The notes under the pieces: generated by a model
Seen by the model: only the letters and a program-made list of their open reading frames with translations
Database searches by the model: none
Told to the model about the DNA's origin: nothing
NCBI RefSeq assembly: GCF_000590885.1
Contig: NZ_JFHN01000075.1
Span: 186,001 to 250,000, forward strand
Length of the DNA stretch: 64,000 nt
Source of the DNA: Erwinia mallotivora
Lineage (GTDB): Bacteria; Pseudomonadota; Gammaproteobacteria; Enterobacterales; Enterobacteriaceae
Direction: 5' to 3'
Shown: one piece after another, positions 27,623-38,691 of the stretch
Layout: every line of letters starts with the position of its first letter
Numbering within the stretch: the first letter of the stretch is position 1
Program-made: the position numbers and the translations under genes

Positions 27623-28981
27623 TTACGATGATGCCATCAGCCAGAGAGTGACTCTGACATTCAGGCCGGTGGGTGCACGTTTTGCCGGACGTAGTATAAT
27701 TTCGCCCTGCATACGGTCCAGCAGCGTGCGCACAATGGATAATCCCAGCCCGGACCCGGTCGCTTCATTTCCCTCAATGCGGTAGAAGGGATCAAATACG
27801 CGCAGGCGTTTTTCAGCCGGGATGCCCGGACCGGTATCCTCAATTTCTATCACCACCCGGCCGTCAACCCTGAGGACCTGCAGGTCGATACGTCCGTTTT
27901 CAGGGGTATAGCGAATGGCGTTGTCCAGTAAATTTTTAAGCACGCCAGCCAGCGCCAGCGGTTGACACACCACCGCTATCTCACTGTTCTCCAACATGCC
28001 CAGATCGAGGTTTTTCTTTTCTGCCAGCGGCAGCAAATCGGCAATCACTTCTCTTATCAGCCGATCAATCGCGACCTGCCGCTGCGCGACGGCCTGCGTC
28101 TCACGGGATTGCGCTCTGGCCAGTGACAGCAACTGTTCCAGCAGATTTTTGGCACGGGTAATGCCCTCACGCAGACGCATCACCCGCCGTTGGCTCTCCG
28201 CTGGCAGCGCGGTTGCCGACAGGTTTTCAGCCTGTAATGACAGCGCGGTCAGTGGCGATCGCAGTTCATGCGCCGCATCCGCAACGAAGCGTCGTTGTGC
28301 TTCCACAGAAAGGGAAACGCGCTCAAGCAAACGGTTAATAGCGTGGGTAAAAGGCACAATCTCCTTCGGCATCCCGGCAGTGGTCAGCGGCGTGGTATCC
28401 AGCTCGCTGCGATGATGGACCGCCACCGCCAGCTGCTGGATCGGCCGAAAAATTTTTCTCACCAAATCCGCCACCACCACCAGCAGTACCGGCACCAGAA
28501 CAAAAAAAGGCAGCAGGGTGCGCAGCGCACCCGACATCGCCACCTCATCCTGTACGGAAGCCCGCTGCGCCACTGCAACTTTGGTGGCGGCATCCAGCTG
28601 ACGCACCAGCACCCGATAAAGATGATGATGGGTTTGCAGCGTATGGAAACCTTCCGCCAACGCAAAGGGCAGGACAAAGCCTTCTTCCGCCTTTTGCCCC
28701 TGTTGCCCGGTCGCAAACATAAAGTGAACGATGATCCGCGACTCACGCTCATCATGGATCGGGGGACCAATAAGATTGCTGCCTCGCACCGCCAGTACGC
28801 CATTTTTCGCCAGCTCGGCTATCTGACTGAGCGAGGAGTCCTGTAACTCATGCGCTTCATCCAGCGCAGAGTAAAAAGCAATGCCGCCGGTCAACAGTGC
28901 CACCAGCATAATGGCGCTGCACAAACCGAACGACAGTCGGGCCTGGACCGACTCTTTCAGGCGTTTGCCGATACCATCCAT
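27623..28981 (-). CDS. Sensor histidine kinase (QseC/PmrB-like)
   Basis: A 452-residue inner-membrane sensor kinase: helix 1 at about residues 17-37, a periplasmic domain to about 155, helix 2 near 158-178, HAMP, H-box with His in DAAHELRSPLTAL (near 240), N-box (LKNLLDNAIRYTP), G1 (DTGPGIP), F (DPFYRIEG) and G2 (GSGLGLSIV). The start overlaps the regulator gene by 25 bases. The layout regulator-kinase-PAP2 phosphatase and the nearby arn operon make a PmrB-like role possible, but the sequence alone reads more like the general QseC/TctE subgroup. Confidence 0.9.
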   Translation of the reverse strand: MDGIGKRLKESVQARLSFGLCSAIMLVALLTGGIAFYSALDEAHELQDSSLSQIAELAKNGVLAVRGSNLIGPPIHDERESRIIVHFMFATGQQGQKAEEGFVLPFALAEGFHTLQTHHHLYRVLVRQLDAATKVAVAQRASVQDEVAMSGALRTLLPFFVLVPVLLVVVADLVRKIFRPIQQLAVAVHHRSELDTTPLTTAGMPKEIVPFTHAINRLLERVSLSVEAQRRFVADAAHELRSPLTALSLQAENLSATALPAESQRRVMRLREGITRAKNLLEQLLSLARAQSRETQAVAQRQVAIDRLIREVIADLLPLAEKKNLDLGMLENSEIAVVCQPLALAGVLKNLLDNAIRYTPENGRIDLQVLRVDGRVVIEIEDTGPGIPAEKRLRVFDPFYRIEGNEATGSGLGLSIVRTLLDRMQGEIILRPAKRAPTGLNVRVTLWLMASS

Positions 28982-29625
28982 CCCACGCCCCGGACATTTT
29001 TGATTGCCTCTGTACCCAACTTTTTGCGCAATGAATGGATGAAAAACTCCACCGCGTTGCTTTCAATCTCTTCGCCCCAGCCATAGATTTTTTCTTCCAG
29101 TTCACTGCGCGAGAGCAGCTTTCCCGGTCGAATCAGTAACGCCTGCAACAGCGCGAATTCACGCCTGGAGAGGCGAAATACCTCCTCCTTATCCACCGTA
29201 AACGCCTGATGGCTGGCAGGGTCGAGGCTGATGATGCCGTTACTCAATACCGGACCGGACATGCCGCCTTTACGACGCAGCACCGCACGAATACGCGCCA
29301 GCAGCTCACGCATTTCAAATGGCTTAACCACATAGTCATCCGCGCCGGAATCCAGCCCGCGCAGTCGGTCTTCCAGCGCATCTCTGGCGGTGATAATCAC
29401 CAGCGGAACTTCATTCCCACCGTTGCGCAGGGTTGCCAGCACGCTGAAACCATCCTGGCCGGGCAGGCCTAAATCCAGCAGCACCAGGTCATAGCGCTGC
29501 ACCGCCAGCGATGCATTCGCCTCATCGCCGTTTTTTACCCAGTCAACGGCATAGCTTTGTGCTCTGAGTGCTTCGCGCACGGCTTCACCGATCATGGCGT
29601 CATCTTCAGTTAACAGTACCCGCAT
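28957..29625 (-). CDS. OmpR-family response regulator (QseB/PmrA-like)
   Basis: A 222-residue regulator with an intact receiver (acidic pair near residues 8-9, phosphoacceptor Asp51 in VLLDLGLPG, Thr in IITARD, Lys in YVVKPF) and a C-terminal winged helix with RSELEEKIYGWGEEIESNAVEFFIHSLRKK, the recognition pattern shared by QseB, PmrA and TctD. It is second in an operon COG4705-regulator-kinase-PAP2. It is a candidate for the factor acting on the PmrA-like box before arnB. Confidence 0.92.
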   Translation of the reverse strand: MRVLLTEDDAMIGEAVREALRAQSYAVDWVKNGDEANASLAVQRYDLVLLDLGLPGQDGFSVLATLRNGGNEVPLVIITARDALEDRLRGLDSGADDYVVKPFEMRELLARIRAVLRRKGGMSGPVLSNGIISLDPASHQAFTVDKEEVFRLSRREFALLQALLIRPGKLLSRSELEEKIYGWGEEIESNAVEFFIHSLRKKLGTEAIKNVRGVGWMVSANA

Positions 29626-29642
29626 CCTGTTCTCCTGCCCTG

Positions 29643-30410
29643 TTACACGGAATGGCGGCTGCGCTCCGCCAGCGAGAGATACGCCACCAGTCCGGCGATC
29701 GCCAGCAGAAACAGGGCGTTAATTTCGACAATCCCGATGCCCAGTCCTCCCTGCTCCACCGGCTGGGCCAGCAGGTCGCCGGTTGAAGCGCCCAGCGGAC
29801 GGGTCAGGATGTAAGCCAGCCAGAAACAGGCGACCGCGTTACATTTGCAGCCCCACCAGGCCAGCGCCACCAGCGCTATCGCCACGGCAAACACCATTGC
29901 CGAAAGCGGATAGCCCAGATTCAGCCCCTCTGACAGCCAGTCACCCGCGGCGGTGCCCAGCGCGAAGGTGAACAGGATCGCCGCCCAGTAAAAGGCCTCG
30001 CGCAGAGGTGTGGTGATGGAATGGATCGACAGGGTGCCTTCGCTGCGGTGCCAGAGCATAAAGGTCAGGATCAGGGCAGAACCAAACATCAGCGTGGAGT
30101 AGCCCAACGGAATCCCCAGTGAGTCGGTAAAATTATCGGTGACCAGCGTGCCGAAGATGCTGACCAGCACCACGGTCAGCCAGTAGAGGGCCGGGACAGA
30201 GTGACGCGCGCGCATCTGCATCCCCAGCACCACCGCCAACAGTATCCCGGCCACCAGCGAGGTGAAGCCCAGACCAAAGCCAGGGTTAAAATTAAGATAG
30301 TCGGCGGCCGTTTCCCCCACCGTGGTGGACATCATTTTGATCAGCCAGAAAAACAGCGTGACCTGCGGAACTTTACTCAGTTCGCTGTGAACCGATGACA
30401 TGGCTGGCAT
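29643..30410 (-). CDS. COG4705-type multi-spanning membrane protein
   Basis: A 255-residue inner-membrane protein with about eight helices and repeated TxxxGETAADYLNFNPGFGLG / TAAGDWLSEGLNLGY type segments, a sign of internal duplication typical of COG4705 proteins. The function of the family is not settled; members often lie next to two-component systems. It begins the operon, 17 bases before the regulator. A start at the first ATG follows CAGGAAATT; a second ATG three codons later is possible. Confidence 0.8.
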   Translation of the reverse strand: MPAMSSVHSELSKVPQVTLFFWLIKMMSTTVGETAADYLNFNPGFGLGFTSLVAGILLAVVLGMQMRARHSVPALYWLTVVLVSIFGTLVTDNFTDSLGIPLGYSTLMFGSALILTFMLWHRSEGTLSIHSITTPLREAFYWAAILFTFALGTAAGDWLSEGLNLGYPLSAMVFAVAIALVALAWWGCKCNAVACFWLAYILTRPLGASTGDLLAQPVEQGGLGIGIVEINALFLLAIAGLVAYLSLAERSRHSV

Positions 30411-30568
30411 GTGGAATTTCCTGTCAGACTCAGATAGCGTCAGTCTGCCGGGGAAAACTTAGCAAGACATTAAAGCGGGGATTTTTTTGCTGGCAATGGG
30501 GTCACTGTTGGTCGCTACTCGTTAAGGATAATGACAGTCAGCTTAATGCGGTTCAGGATGTGGCGTTA

Positions 30569-30919
30569 TCACCGCGATAAAGCCCGAATAAGTTTGAGCA
30601 CAGGCTGCGTGTCTGAAGCTGCATATTCCATAGTGGACAGGTAAATTATTTTCTCGCCATCAAAGCCATTTTTAAAAAATTGATATTTCAGACCCGGCGC
30701 ACAAACAATCACATCCGCTATTTGTTTTATTACTTCACTGTCGGCCTCGCCCGGATCCAGAATCGCCTGCCAGGGCAATCGGGCGCTGATAATATCTTCA
30801 TTGAGCTTCTTGATATATTTTGATTCGCTGAACCAGGAAAAAATCCCGCCGGTAATGGGGGGAGATCTTCCCAGGAGTGGACTTGAGTTATATACAAAGA
30901 CAATCATCCTTAAATTCAT
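30569..30919 (-). CDS. Small cytoplasmic protein, possibly IIB-like fold
   Basis: A 116-residue protein starting at an ATG behind AAAGGATTG. It opens with a beta strand (LRMIVFVYNSSPLLG) and later has an ADVIVCAPGLKYQF segment that resembles the strand-loop of PTS lactose/cellobiose IIB proteins, but the catalytic N-terminal Cys of that family is absent. No confident family. It is alone between the two-component operon and arnF; the frame continues 29 codons upstream without homology. Confidence 0.5.
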   Translation of the reverse strand: MNLRMIVFVYNSSPLLGRSPPITGGIFSWFSESKYIKKLNEDIISARLPWQAILDPGEADSEVIKQIADVIVCAPGLKYQFFKNGFDGEKIIYLSTMEYAASDTQPVLKLIRALSR

Positions 30920-31063
30920 AAAACAATCCTTTAGCAAGATATCCCTCTTTTTTAATGTGATCGACTGCCTGCTTACTCGCGGGCAGGCGGCTGGGACGTC
31001 GAGCAAAAATTAACGTCACTGCCGTCCGTTTCCATTCAGGCCAAAACCGCACCGAGGATCCAC

Positions 31064-31450
31064 TCAGCGTTTTTTACTCGCCTCAGGCCAGCAGACCAGC
31101 AGCAGGCCGCAGAAGATCAACAGCACGCCCGCCAGCTTGCCCCAGTGGAAAGGCTCGTCCAGGCCGGGCAGATAGAGTGCGGCAACCCAGACCAGCACAT
31201 AGCTCAGACTGAGCAACGGATAGGCTCTGCTCAGCGCGATGCGTTGCAGCGCCAGCAACCAGCACAGCATGGAAAGCGCGTAAGCACCCAGCCCGGCGAT
31301 TAATCCCAGAGCGGCCGGTGACAACGCCAGTAAGGCGTGAAAAAACAGTCCCGCTTCACTGATGGCGGGCAGATGTAACATTGACCAGCGCATCAGTAAC
31401 TGCGCGCCACTGACCAATAGCACGCTGCATAGTGCCAGAATCATCCCCAT
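31064..31450 (-). CDS. arnF: Undecaprenyl-phosphate-aminoarabinose flippase subunit ArnF
   Basis: A 128-residue small multidrug-resistance-like protein with four membrane helices. With ArnE it flips undecaprenyl phosphate-alpha-L-Ara4N across the inner membrane. Features shared with E. coli ArnF (128 residues) include SRAYPLLSLSYVLVWVAALYLPG. The ATG overlaps the arnE stop by one base (TGATG), and an ATG two codons on is an alternative. It is the last gene of the arn operon. Confidence 0.93.
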   Translation of the reverse strand: MGMILALCSVLLVSGAQLLMRWSMLHLPAISEAGLFFHALLALSPAALGLIAGLGAYALSMLCWLLALQRIALSRAYPLLSLSYVLVWVAALYLPGLDEPFHWGKLAGVLLIFCGLLLVCWPEASKKR

Positions 31451-31782
31451 CAGGCGTACGCTCCCATCACGGCCACACCGGCAACAATCAGGCCAATACC
31501 CAGCCAGTGGCGCGGGGAGACCGGCTCCTGCCATAGCCAGCGGGCCGCGAGGACCACCAGAATAAAATTCAGGCTGAGCATCGGGTAAGCCACACCCACC
31601 GGAACATGCTGCAACACCCGCAGCCACACCAGCATGGCAACGCCCAGCAGCAGTACACTCATCGCCAGCCAGAACAGCAGATGCTTTTTACCCTTCAGCA
31701 GGCCGTGGTGAGCGGCCTGTTTCTGGCACAGCTGCCCGGCACAGCTGAGCAGGCTGGCCAGCACAATCAACAGCATATTCAT
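31450..31782 (-). CDS. arnE: Undecaprenyl-phosphate-aminoarabinose flippase subunit ArnE
   Basis: A 110-residue, four-helix partner of ArnF (E. coli 111). [25 protein letters not shown] matches the EmrE-like signature of the family. It overlaps arnT by 4 bases (ATGA) and arnF by one base. Confidence 0.93.
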   Translation of the reverse strand: MNMLLIVLASLLSCAGQLCQKQAAHHGLLKGKKHLLFWLAMSVLLLGVAMLVWLRVLQHVPVGVAYPMLSLNFILVVLAARWLWQEPVSPRHWLGIGLIVAGVAVMGAYA

Positions 31783-33440
31783 GGCGTCTGGTTGTACTGG
31801 TACATGACCAGCCGTCCCTGACGATAAATGAAGTCGGCCTTTGGCAGATCGTTACCGCTGTTGACTTCATCGCGCGACAGCAGCAGAACCAGCGTCACCT
31901 GACCTTCGCGACGATGTTGTTCCAGCCACTGCGGGAAATCACTATCAGAGACAAATTTGTCCTTTGCATCAGGATAGCTCAGGCCATACTGTACTTCGCC
32001 GCGCTGTTGATAGAGCACAATATCGCTTCGTTGCAGTTCCCACGCCAGCCCGGACGCAATTCCCGGATTGTTCGCCAGCAGGAAATGACTTGAGCCGATT
32101 TTGCTTTTCATCCCCTGAATAAACTCCTGCGGCTGTTTAGAATCGACCACCCTGTCCGGAATAACCTGTCCCAGCACCAGCGCCAGCCCCAGCGGGCAAA
32201 AAGCGGCCCAGCTCCAGCGCTGTTCCGGCGCTTTCAGCGTCAGCAGACCACCCAGTCCCCACACCAGAAACGCCGCGCCGGCCAGCACCACTTTCAGTAC
32301 TTCGTGATAGCCATAAAGCGCATGCTTCGAAACACCCCAGGGCGCGAGGACAACAACCACGGTGACCACGCAAAGTAAGCCAAATACCAGGTTGATCCAG
32401 CCATTAACCCGCAACGTTTTGCCTTTAACCAACACCAGCTGCATCGCCTGACGCGCCAGCAGCGCGGCAAGAGGCGCAAAGCACGGCAGGATATAGGTCG
32501 GCAGCTTGCCTTTGGCGATACTGAAAAACAGCAGCGGCATCACCACCCAACAAAGCAGATAGAGGCTACCGCTGTTTTCATCCCGATCGCGCCAGCCGTT
32601 CCGCAGTGCGGCAGGCAGCATCGCCAGCCAGGGCAGGCAGCCCAGCAGCAGAATCGGCAGGTAATACCAGAAAGGCGCTTTGTGTTGGGCATTATCTTCA
32701 GCAAAGCGCTGGATATGCTCGACCCAGAAGAAATAGTGCCAGAAGTCCGGCTCCCGCTGTGCGATGGCAATCGCCCAGGGCGCACTGATCGCCACCGCGC
32801 CCACTACCGCCAGCGGACCAAACATCAGCAGCTCTTTAAAACGCTTCTGGTGGATAGCCCAGGGCAGGATCGCCACCACCGGCACCGCCAGCGCCAGAAA
32901 CCCTTTGGTCATAAACCCCATGCCGCAGGCGACGCCCATCAACAGCCAGGCCAGCACTTTTTTGCCGGTGGTCGGCGCATTGACCGCCAGCCAGTAGCCA
33001 CACATCGCCGCCGCCAGCCACAGGGTGATCATCGGATCGAGCACCGCATAGCTGCCTATGCCATAGACCAGCAGGCTGGTGAGGAAGATCACCCCGGCCA
33101 TCAGCGCGGTGTTCCGGTCGCGCCAGATGCGCAGCGTCAGCCAGTAGACCATCAGCGCCGTCAGTGTGATGGAAAACACCGAGCCAAAACGCACCGCAAA
33201 GTTGTTGTGGCCAAATATCAGCTGACTGAGATTGTTAATCCAGTAACCCGCTACCGGTTTTTCAAAATAGCGCAGGTCGAAAAAGTGCGGCACCACCCAG
33301 TTTCCACTGACCAGCATCTCACGACTGATCTCCGCATAGCGGGTTTCATCGGGTTGCCACAGATGGCGAAATTCTAATGGGATCAGATAGTAAAGAGAAA
33401 ACAACAGCAAAAGGAGAAAGCCATTTCTCATTATTTTCAT
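31779..33440 (-). CDS. arnT: Lipid A 4-amino-4-deoxy-L-arabinosyltransferase ArnT
   Basis: A 553-residue GT-C glycosyltransferase with about 12-13 membrane segments that adds Ara4N from undecaprenyl phosphate to lipid A phosphates on the periplasmic side, giving polymyxin resistance. The first periplasmic loop contains the conserved [13 protein letters not shown] motif with catalytic acidic residues, and the [11 protein letters not shown] stretch follows. Length equals that of E. coli (550). It lies 15 bases after arnD and overlaps arnE by 4 bases. Confidence 0.96.
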   Translation of the reverse strand: MKIMRNGFLLLLLFSLYYLIPLEFRHLWQPDETRYAEISREMLVSGNWVVPHFFDLRYFEKPVAGYWINNLSQLIFGHNNFAVRFGSVFSITLTALMVYWLTLRIWRDRNTALMAGVIFLTSLLVYGIGSYAVLDPMITLWLAAAMCGYWLAVNAPTTGKKVLAWLLMGVACGMGFMTKGFLALAVPVVAILPWAIHQKRFKELLMFGPLAVVGAVAISAPWAIAIAQREPDFWHYFFWVEHIQRFAEDNAQHKAPFWYYLPILLLGCLPWLAMLPAALRNGWRDRDENSGSLYLLCWVVMPLLFFSIAKGKLPTYILPCFAPLAALLARQAMQLVLVKGKTLRVNGWINLVFGLLCVVTVVVVLAPWGVSKHALYGYHEVLKVVLAGAAFLVWGLGGLLTLKAPEQRWSWAAFCPLGLALVLGQVIPDRVVDSKQPQEFIQGMKSKIGSSHFLLANNPGIASGLAWELQRSDIVLYQQRGEVQYGLSYPDAKDKFVSDSDFPQWLEQHRREGQVTLVLLLSRDEVNSGNDLPKADFIYRQGRLVMYQYNQTP

Positions 33441-33455
33441 ACAAAATTACTCAAC

Positions 33456-34340
33456 TCATTGCTGGCATCCGAGCCATCCCTCACGGCCAGGGAGACTACC
33501 CCGGACTATTTTTCCTGTCGGCAGGCTGGACAGGTCTTCAGGCAACAGCTCGCTCAGCGGGCAGAACTGAATATCCGCCTGCGCCGCCAGCGTCAGCAGA
33601 TCGCTGAACAGATCGCTCATCACAATCCCTTCCACTTCCGCATGAATGGTGTAAACCGGCGTACCGCGATCCTGCTGGATCTGGTCGATGATAAAGGCGT
33701 TAAAATCCTCTTTACTGACCGTCGATCCGACCACTTCATCCCAGGTCGGCAGGGTTACCGGGATTTGCACCGTGCCGGTGCTGCCATCACTTAACAACGG
33801 CAGAAACGGCGTAGTGCCACGGCAGTCGCTGTTGTAGTGGAAATGAAAACCTTCTTTGGCATCAACGGTGCGCTGATCGGCCCGCCAGCCAGCAACGGCA
33901 GAACAGGTGACCGGCTGTTCAGAGATGACACTCAGCGCATCGCGACCCAGTCGGATCTGGCGCGTCAGCTGCTCCGGCGGCCAGACGCCCGCCCAGGTTT
34001 GCCAGGCAAAATGATCCCAGGCATGCAGGCCCACTTCATGATGATCCACCGTGGCATTAATGATTTCTGCCAGCCCTTTGCCAATGTTGCGCCCCGGCCA
34101 GGCAGTACCGGCCAGCAGGATATCCCAGCCGTACAGCGAGGCGGCATTGGAACGCAACATTTTCCACAGGAATTTCGGCTTCAGCAGACGCCATAAATGG
34201 CGTCCCATGTTATCCGGCCCGACGCTGAAGAAAAAAGTGGCCTGAGTGCGATGTAAACTGAGGATTTCCAGCAGCTTTGGCACCCCATCACGGGTGCCCC
34301 GCCACGTATCAACATCTATACGGAGGCCAACTTTTCTCAT
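33456..34340 (-). CDS. arnD: 4-deoxy-4-formamido-arabinose-phosphoundecaprenol deformylase ArnD
   Basis: A 294-residue polysaccharide-deacetylase-fold enzyme removing the formyl group from undecaprenyl-phosphate Ara4FN at the cytoplasmic face. The metal-binding motif [17 protein letters not shown] and the N-terminal GLRIDVDT Asp are present. It overlaps arnA by 4 bases. Length is standard (296 in E. coli). Confidence 0.96.
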   Translation of the reverse strand: MRKVGLRIDVDTWRGTRDGVPKLLEILSLHRTQATFFFSVGPDNMGRHLWRLLKPKFLWKMLRSNAASLYGWDILLAGTAWPGRNIGKGLAEIINATVDHHEVGLHAWDHFAWQTWAGVWPPEQLTRQIRLGRDALSVISEQPVTCSAVAGWRADQRTVDAKEGFHFHYNSDCRGTTPFLPLLSDGSTGTVQIPVTLPTWDEVVGSTVSKEDFNAFIIDQIQQDRGTPVYTIHAEVEGIVMSDLFSDLLTLAAQADIQFCPLSELLPEDLSSLPTGKIVRGSLPGREGWLGCQQ

Positions 34341-36319
34341 TTGCTCTCTTCCACCCCGTCAACGGTACGCAGGAAGAAGTCCAGCGTGGCGTCGATGGTT
34401 TTATCCATCGTCACCTCCGGCGTCCAGTTCAGCAGGCGACGGGCATTGCGGATAGCCGGTTTGCGGTGCTCCACGTCCTGATAACCTTTGCCGTAATAGC
34501 TGCTGCTCTCGACATCACGGAAACCGGCAAACGGTGGAAACTGGTTGCGCAGCGGGTGACGTTCAAAGCTTGCCAGCAGCTGCTCAGCCAGCTCTTTGAT
34601 ACTGGCTTCATTGTCCGGGTTGCCAATGTTGATGATCTGGCCGTCGCAGTTATTGTTTTTATTTTCAATAATGCGGAACAGTGCTTCCACACCGTCGCTG
34701 ATGTCGGTAAAGCAACGTTTCTGTTTGCCGCCGTCGACAAGCTTTATCGGTGAGCCTTCGACCAGGTTGAGGATCAGTTGGGTGATAGCGCGTGAACTGC
34801 CAATACGTGCGGCATTGAGGTTATCCAGACGCGGCCCCATCCAGTTGAACGGACGGAACAGGGTGAAGCGCAGCCCCTCTTTGTCACCGTAGGCCCAGAT
34901 AACCCTGTCGAGCAATTGCTTGGAGACGGAGTAGATCCAGCGCTGCTTGTTGATCGGCCCCACCACCAGGTTGGAGCTGTCCTCATCGAAGTTCGGATCG
35001 GTACACATGCCGTACACTTCAGAGGTGGAAGGGAAAATGATGCGTTTTTTGTATTTCACGCAGTCGCGGATGATCTTCAGATTCTCTTCAAAATCGAGTT
35101 CAAACACGCGCAGCGGGTTGCGGGTATATTCGATTGGCGTGGCAATCGCCACCAGCGGCAGGATCACATCGCATTTTTTAATGTGATACTCAATCCATTC
35201 GGAGTGAATGCTGATATCGCCTTCCACGAACTGGAAACGGGGATGACCGACAAAACGGCTGATGGCGTCAGAACCGATGTCCAGGCCGTAAATATCGAAG
35301 TTGTCATCTTTAAGCAGGCGCTCGGTCAGATGATTACCGATAAAACCATTAACGCCGAGGATCAGTACGCGGGTGCGACGTTTGACGGCGGTCACCGGCT
35401 GATTTCTCAGCAGAGCACCGCTGACCAGACCCAGCGTCTGGGCCAGTTGCGATCCCTGCATGTAGACACCGTTTTCACTCTGTCCGGTCACCACCTCCAG
35501 CGCGCCCTGACCACAGGCGACGATCAGCGGGCTGACTGACAGCACCGTCCCGGCTTTCGCCGCAGGCTGATCGTGACGAACCTTACCTTTCCAGACGAGG
35601 AATTTTGCAGAGCAAACGTAGCCGAAAGCGCCCGGCCACGGCTCAGTCACCGCACGGACCAGATTGTTAACTACCTCAGCAGGCTGTGACCAGTCGATAC
35701 GGCCATCTTCCGGTTTGCGACGACCCACTACCGTCGCCTGACTGTGGTCCTGCGCTTTACCGCTCAGTTGGCCTGCCTTCAGAGCAGGCAGGCTGTCAGC
35801 CAGCAGTTGTTCGGCGGTGGCGTTCAGTTTGCGGTGCAGCGTCAGGGCGTTATCTTCGGCGGTGATCGCCACCCGCTCCTGCGCCATGATGTCGCCAGCG
35901 TCAGCGCGCGCGGTCATCCGGTGAAGGGTGACGCCGGTTTCGCTTTCACCATTGACCAACACCCAGTTCAGTGGCGCACGACCACGGTATTTTGGCAGCA
36001 GTGAACCATGCAGGTTATAGGCCCCGGAAGAGGCGCAGCTGAGGATCTCTTCACACAACAGGTTACGATAATAAAAGGAGAAGATCGCTTCAGGGGCCAT
36101 CGCCTTAATGCGATCGATCCACAATGGATGATTGACGTCTTCCGGCGCAAAAACCGGAATGCCCAGCTCAGCAGCGGTACGGGCAACGGAGGCAAAAAAA
36201 GGATTTTCCGCAGCAGAATCTGCGTGGGTGAAGATAGCCTCAATCTGATAGCCAGCCTTAACCAGTGCATTGATACCAATGCAGCCCATATCGTGATAGG
36301 CAAATACAACTGCTTTCAT
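34337..36319 (-). CDS. arnA: Bifunctional UDP-glucuronate decarboxylase / UDP-Ara4N formyltransferase ArnA
   Basis: A 660-residue two-domain enzyme. The N-terminal formyltransferase domain (about 1-304) has the [15 protein letters not shown] motif with its catalytic Asn/His. The C-terminal decarboxylase domain (about 315-660) begins with a Rossmann [14 protein letters not shown] and has the catalytic Tyr/Lys of [12 protein letters not shown]. It oxidises and decarboxylates UDP-glucuronate, then formylates UDP-Ara4N made by ArnB. The start codon overlaps the arnC stop by one base (TAATG). Confidence 0.97.
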   Translation of the reverse strand: MKAVVFAYHDMGCIGINALVKAGYQIEAIFTHADSAAENPFFASVARTAAELGIPVFAPEDVNHPLWIDRIKAMAPEAIFSFYYRNLLCEEILSCASSGAYNLHGSLLPKYRGRAPLNWVLVNGESETGVTLHRMTARADAGDIMAQERVAITAEDNALTLHRKLNATAEQLLADSLPALKAGQLSGKAQDHSQATVVGRRKPEDGRIDWSQPAEVVNNLVRAVTEPWPGAFGYVCSAKFLVWKGKVRHDQPAAKAGTVLSVSPLIVACGQGALEVVTGQSENGVYMQGSQLAQTLGLVSGALLRNQPVTAVKRRTRVLILGVNGFIGNHLTERLLKDDNFDIYGLDIGSDAISRFVGHPRFQFVEGDISIHSEWIEYHIKKCDVILPLVAIATPIEYTRNPLRVFELDFEENLKIIRDCVKYKKRIIFPSTSEVYGMCTDPNFDEDSSNLVVGPINKQRWIYSVSKQLLDRVIWAYGDKEGLRFTLFRPFNWMGPRLDNLNAARIGSSRAITQLILNLVEGSPIKLVDGGKQKRCFTDISDGVEALFRIIENKNNNCDGQIINIGNPDNEASIKELAEQLLASFERHPLRNQFPPFAGFRDVESSSYYGKGYQDVEHRKPAIRNARRLLNWTPEVTMDKTIDATLDFFLRTVDGVEESK

Positions 36320-37299
36320 TATTTATCGTCCTCAGTGGAGACGGGATGGGAAGAATTGATCACACGCTGAATAAAGTAACGGGGACGGGCGCGAACATCG
36401 TTGTAAATACGGCCGATGTACTCCCCCAGTAGTCCCATACCGACAAATTGCGCACCGATAAAGATAAACAGCACGGCAAACAGCATGAATACGCCATCAG
36501 CAGCCCACTGCGGACCCAAAAACAGGCGTAAACCGATCAACAACAAAGAAAACGCAAACCCGGCCAGCGCGATCATGCTGCCCACCACGCTGAGCATCCG
36601 CAGCGGCGTGGTGGTCAGACAGGTTACCAGGTCATACATCAGATTAATCAGCCGCATCAGGCTGTATTTTGAGTCGCCAAACTCGCGCTCCGCATGCAGT
36701 ACCGGGATCTCAATCGCCCGGCGGGCAAAGGTATTAGCCAGAATGGGAATAAAGGTGCTGCGCTCGTGGCAGTGCAACATGGCATCGATGATGTGGCGAC
36801 GGTAGGCACGTAACATGCAGCCATAGTCACCCATAGCTTTGCCGGTGGTGCGCTGGATCAGGTGGTTGATTAGCCGTGAAGCCTTCTTGCGGAACCAGCT
36901 GTCCTGCCGGTTCTGACGCACGGTGCCCACCACGTCATAACCTTCCTGCGCGGTGGCAACCAGACGCGGGATCTCTTCCGGAGGATTTTGTAAATCGGCA
37001 TCCAGCGTGATGATCAAATCCCCACTGACATGGCTGAAGCCCGCCATAATGGCCGAATGCTGACCATAGTTACGATTGAGCAGTACGGCAACGATATGGC
37101 TGCCCTCTTCTTCTGCGGCGGTGGTCAACATCGCCGCAGAGTTGTCACTGCTGCCGTCATCAACCAGCAGAATTTCGTAATCCATCGGCAGCTGCGCGCA
37201 GGCAGCATCAGTACGACGGAGCAATTCGGGCAGGCTTTCCTGTTCGTTGTAAACGGGGATTACCACGGAGACTTTGTTAATCGGCTGTTCAGCAGTCAT
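36319..37299 (-). CDS. arnC: Undecaprenyl-phosphate Ara4FN transferase ArnC
   Basis: A 326-residue family-2 glycosyltransferase with two C-terminal membrane helices (about residues 237-257 and 270-292). [22 protein letters not shown] and the [12 protein letters not shown] metal site are typical. It moves Ara4FN from UDP to undecaprenyl phosphate. The ATG at 37299 lies inside the end of arnB (11-base overlap) and aligns with the family start; the frame is open 11 codons further. Confidence 0.95.
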   Translation of the reverse strand: MTAEQPINKVSVVIPVYNEQESLPELLRRTDAACAQLPMDYEILLVDDGSSDNSAAMLTTAAEEEGSHIVAVLLNRNYGQHSAIMAGFSHVSGDLIITLDADLQNPPEEIPRLVATAQEGYDVVGTVRQNRQDSWFRKKASRLINHLIQRTTGKAMGDYGCMLRAYRRHIIDAMLHCHERSTFIPILANTFARRAIEIPVLHAEREFGDSKYSLMRLINLMYDLVTCLTTTPLRMLSVVGSMIALAGFAFSLLLIGLRLFLGPQWAADGVFMLFAVLFIFIGAQFVGMGLLGEYIGRIYNDVRARPRYFIQRVINSSHPVSTEDDK

Positions 37300-38440
37300 G
37301 AAATTTCTCGGCGATATCATGCAGCGCAGCAATTACGCGACTGACATCTTCATCGGTCATTGTAGGAAATAGTGGGATGGAACAAATACGCGCCGAGTTC
37401 CACTCGGTAGCCGGTAACGACAGCGCAGGAAAACGCTCGCGATAATATTTCTGGGTGTGGGCCGCGCGGAAGTGCAATCCGGTGCCGATATTGCGCGCTT
37501 TCAGCTCCTGCATCAGTTCATCACGGCTCAGCCCGCAGCGTTGCGGGTCAACGCGGATGATAAACAGATGCCAGGCATGTTGATGCGGCCAGCATGGCTG
37601 AGCCAGCGGCAGGAAAGGCGTGTCCGCCAGCTCGCGCAGGTAACGCTGAGCAATCGCTTCGCGGCGGGCATTCATTTCTGACAATTTATCCAACTGCACC
37701 AGGGCAATGGCCGCGTTGATATCCGCCAGGTTGTATTTGTAACCCGGGGTAATAACTTCGGCCTGCGGCGCACGTCCGTGCGTCTGGCGGTCAAAGGCGT
37801 CAACGCCCAGTCCATGAAACTTCAGGCTACGAATACGATTTGCCAGTGATTCATCATCGGTCACCACCAGGCCACCTTCAGCACAGGTCATATTTTTAAT
37901 GGCATGGAAGGAGAAGATGGCCGTACCCGTCGCGCCGACATGACGCCCCTGATAATACGTGCCCGTAGCATGGGCTGCGTCATCAATGACCGGGATGCCA
38001 TAGCGCCTGCCCAGCTCATGAATAGCGTCAATATCCGCCGGGGCTCCGGCATAATGCACGGGAATAATCGCTTTGGTCCGGGGAGTAATCGCCGCTTCAA
38101 TCAGCGCCGGCGTGACCATCAAGGTATCAGGGTCAACATCGATCATTACTGGCTCAGCGCCCAGCAAGGCAATCATATTCAGCGTGGAAACCCAGGTCAG
38201 TGAGGGAGAGATGACTTCATCTCCGGCACCAATGCCCAGCGCCATCAAAGTAACATGCATCCCGGCCGTGGCCGAACTGACCGCTATTGCATGTTGGTTG
38301 CCAGTGAGTTCACAAAATGCTTTTTCCAACTGTTGGTTTTTCGGGCCAGTGGTAATCCAGCCGGAACGAAGTACTTCACTGACCGCAGCCAGTTCGGCTT
38401 CGCCCATTGCCGGGCGGGAAAAGGGGAGAAATTCGGACAT
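37289..38440 (-). CDS. arnB: UDP-Ara4O aminotransferase ArnB
   Basis: A 383-residue PLP-dependent aminotransferase converting UDP-Ara4O to UDP-Ara4N, first gene of arnBCADTEF. The PLP Lys is in [14 protein letters not shown], and [11 protein letters not shown] carries the pyridine-binding Asp. The ATG at 38440 aligns with the E. coli start and follows AAGGAAG; a TTG two codons upstream is not needed. A PmrA-like box lies about 235 bases upstream, leaving a leader of roughly 200 bases. Confidence 0.97.
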   Translation of the reverse strand: MSEFLPFSRPAMGEAELAAVSEVLRSGWITTGPKNQQLEKAFCELTGNQHAIAVSSATAGMHVTLMALGIGAGDEVISPSLTWVSTLNMIALLGAEPVMIDVDPDTLMVTPALIEAAITPRTKAIIPVHYAGAPADIDAIHELGRRYGIPVIDDAAHATGTYYQGRHVGATGTAIFSFHAIKNMTCAEGGLVVTDDESLANRIRSLKFHGLGVDAFDRQTHGRAPQAEVITPGYKYNLADINAAIALVQLDKLSEMNARREAIAQRYLRELADTPFLPLAQPCWPHQHAWHLFIIRVDPQRCGLSRDELMQELKARNIGTGLHFRAAHTQKYYRERFPALSLPATEWNSARICSIPLFPTMTDEDVSRVIAALHDIAEKFHDC

Positions 38441-38674
38441 TATCAAACTTCCTTAAACAGTCACCTGAGTCAACTTTAACAGAATGTGCGATTTGCACAT
38501 CCGGTTATTTAGATAACCCTTTGAAATAGCACCAGCAACACTTTAATAACGTGTGACAACCTCATGTTATTAGCGGCCCGCTTTTTGTTATCTCTGGCTT
38601 CAGCCAGGCGCGAATCATTGTGGCATGTTGTCAACTGCGCTGATTCAACATTTCATGAACGATAGAGCATATTC

Positions 38675-38691
38675 CTTAATTGAAAATTAAG
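38675..38691 (-). promoter_or_regulatory. PmrA-like box upstream of arnB
   Basis: Read on the minus strand the site is CTTAATTTTCAATTAAG, i.e. CTTAAT-N5-ATTAAG, matching the PmrA consensus YTTAAK-N5-YTTAAK at all but one position, with the two TTAA cores 11 bp apart. A TATGCT/TATCGT -10-like stretch follows within 20 bases. The known PmrA (BasR) dependence of arn operons makes this a likely operator. Confidence 0.72.
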
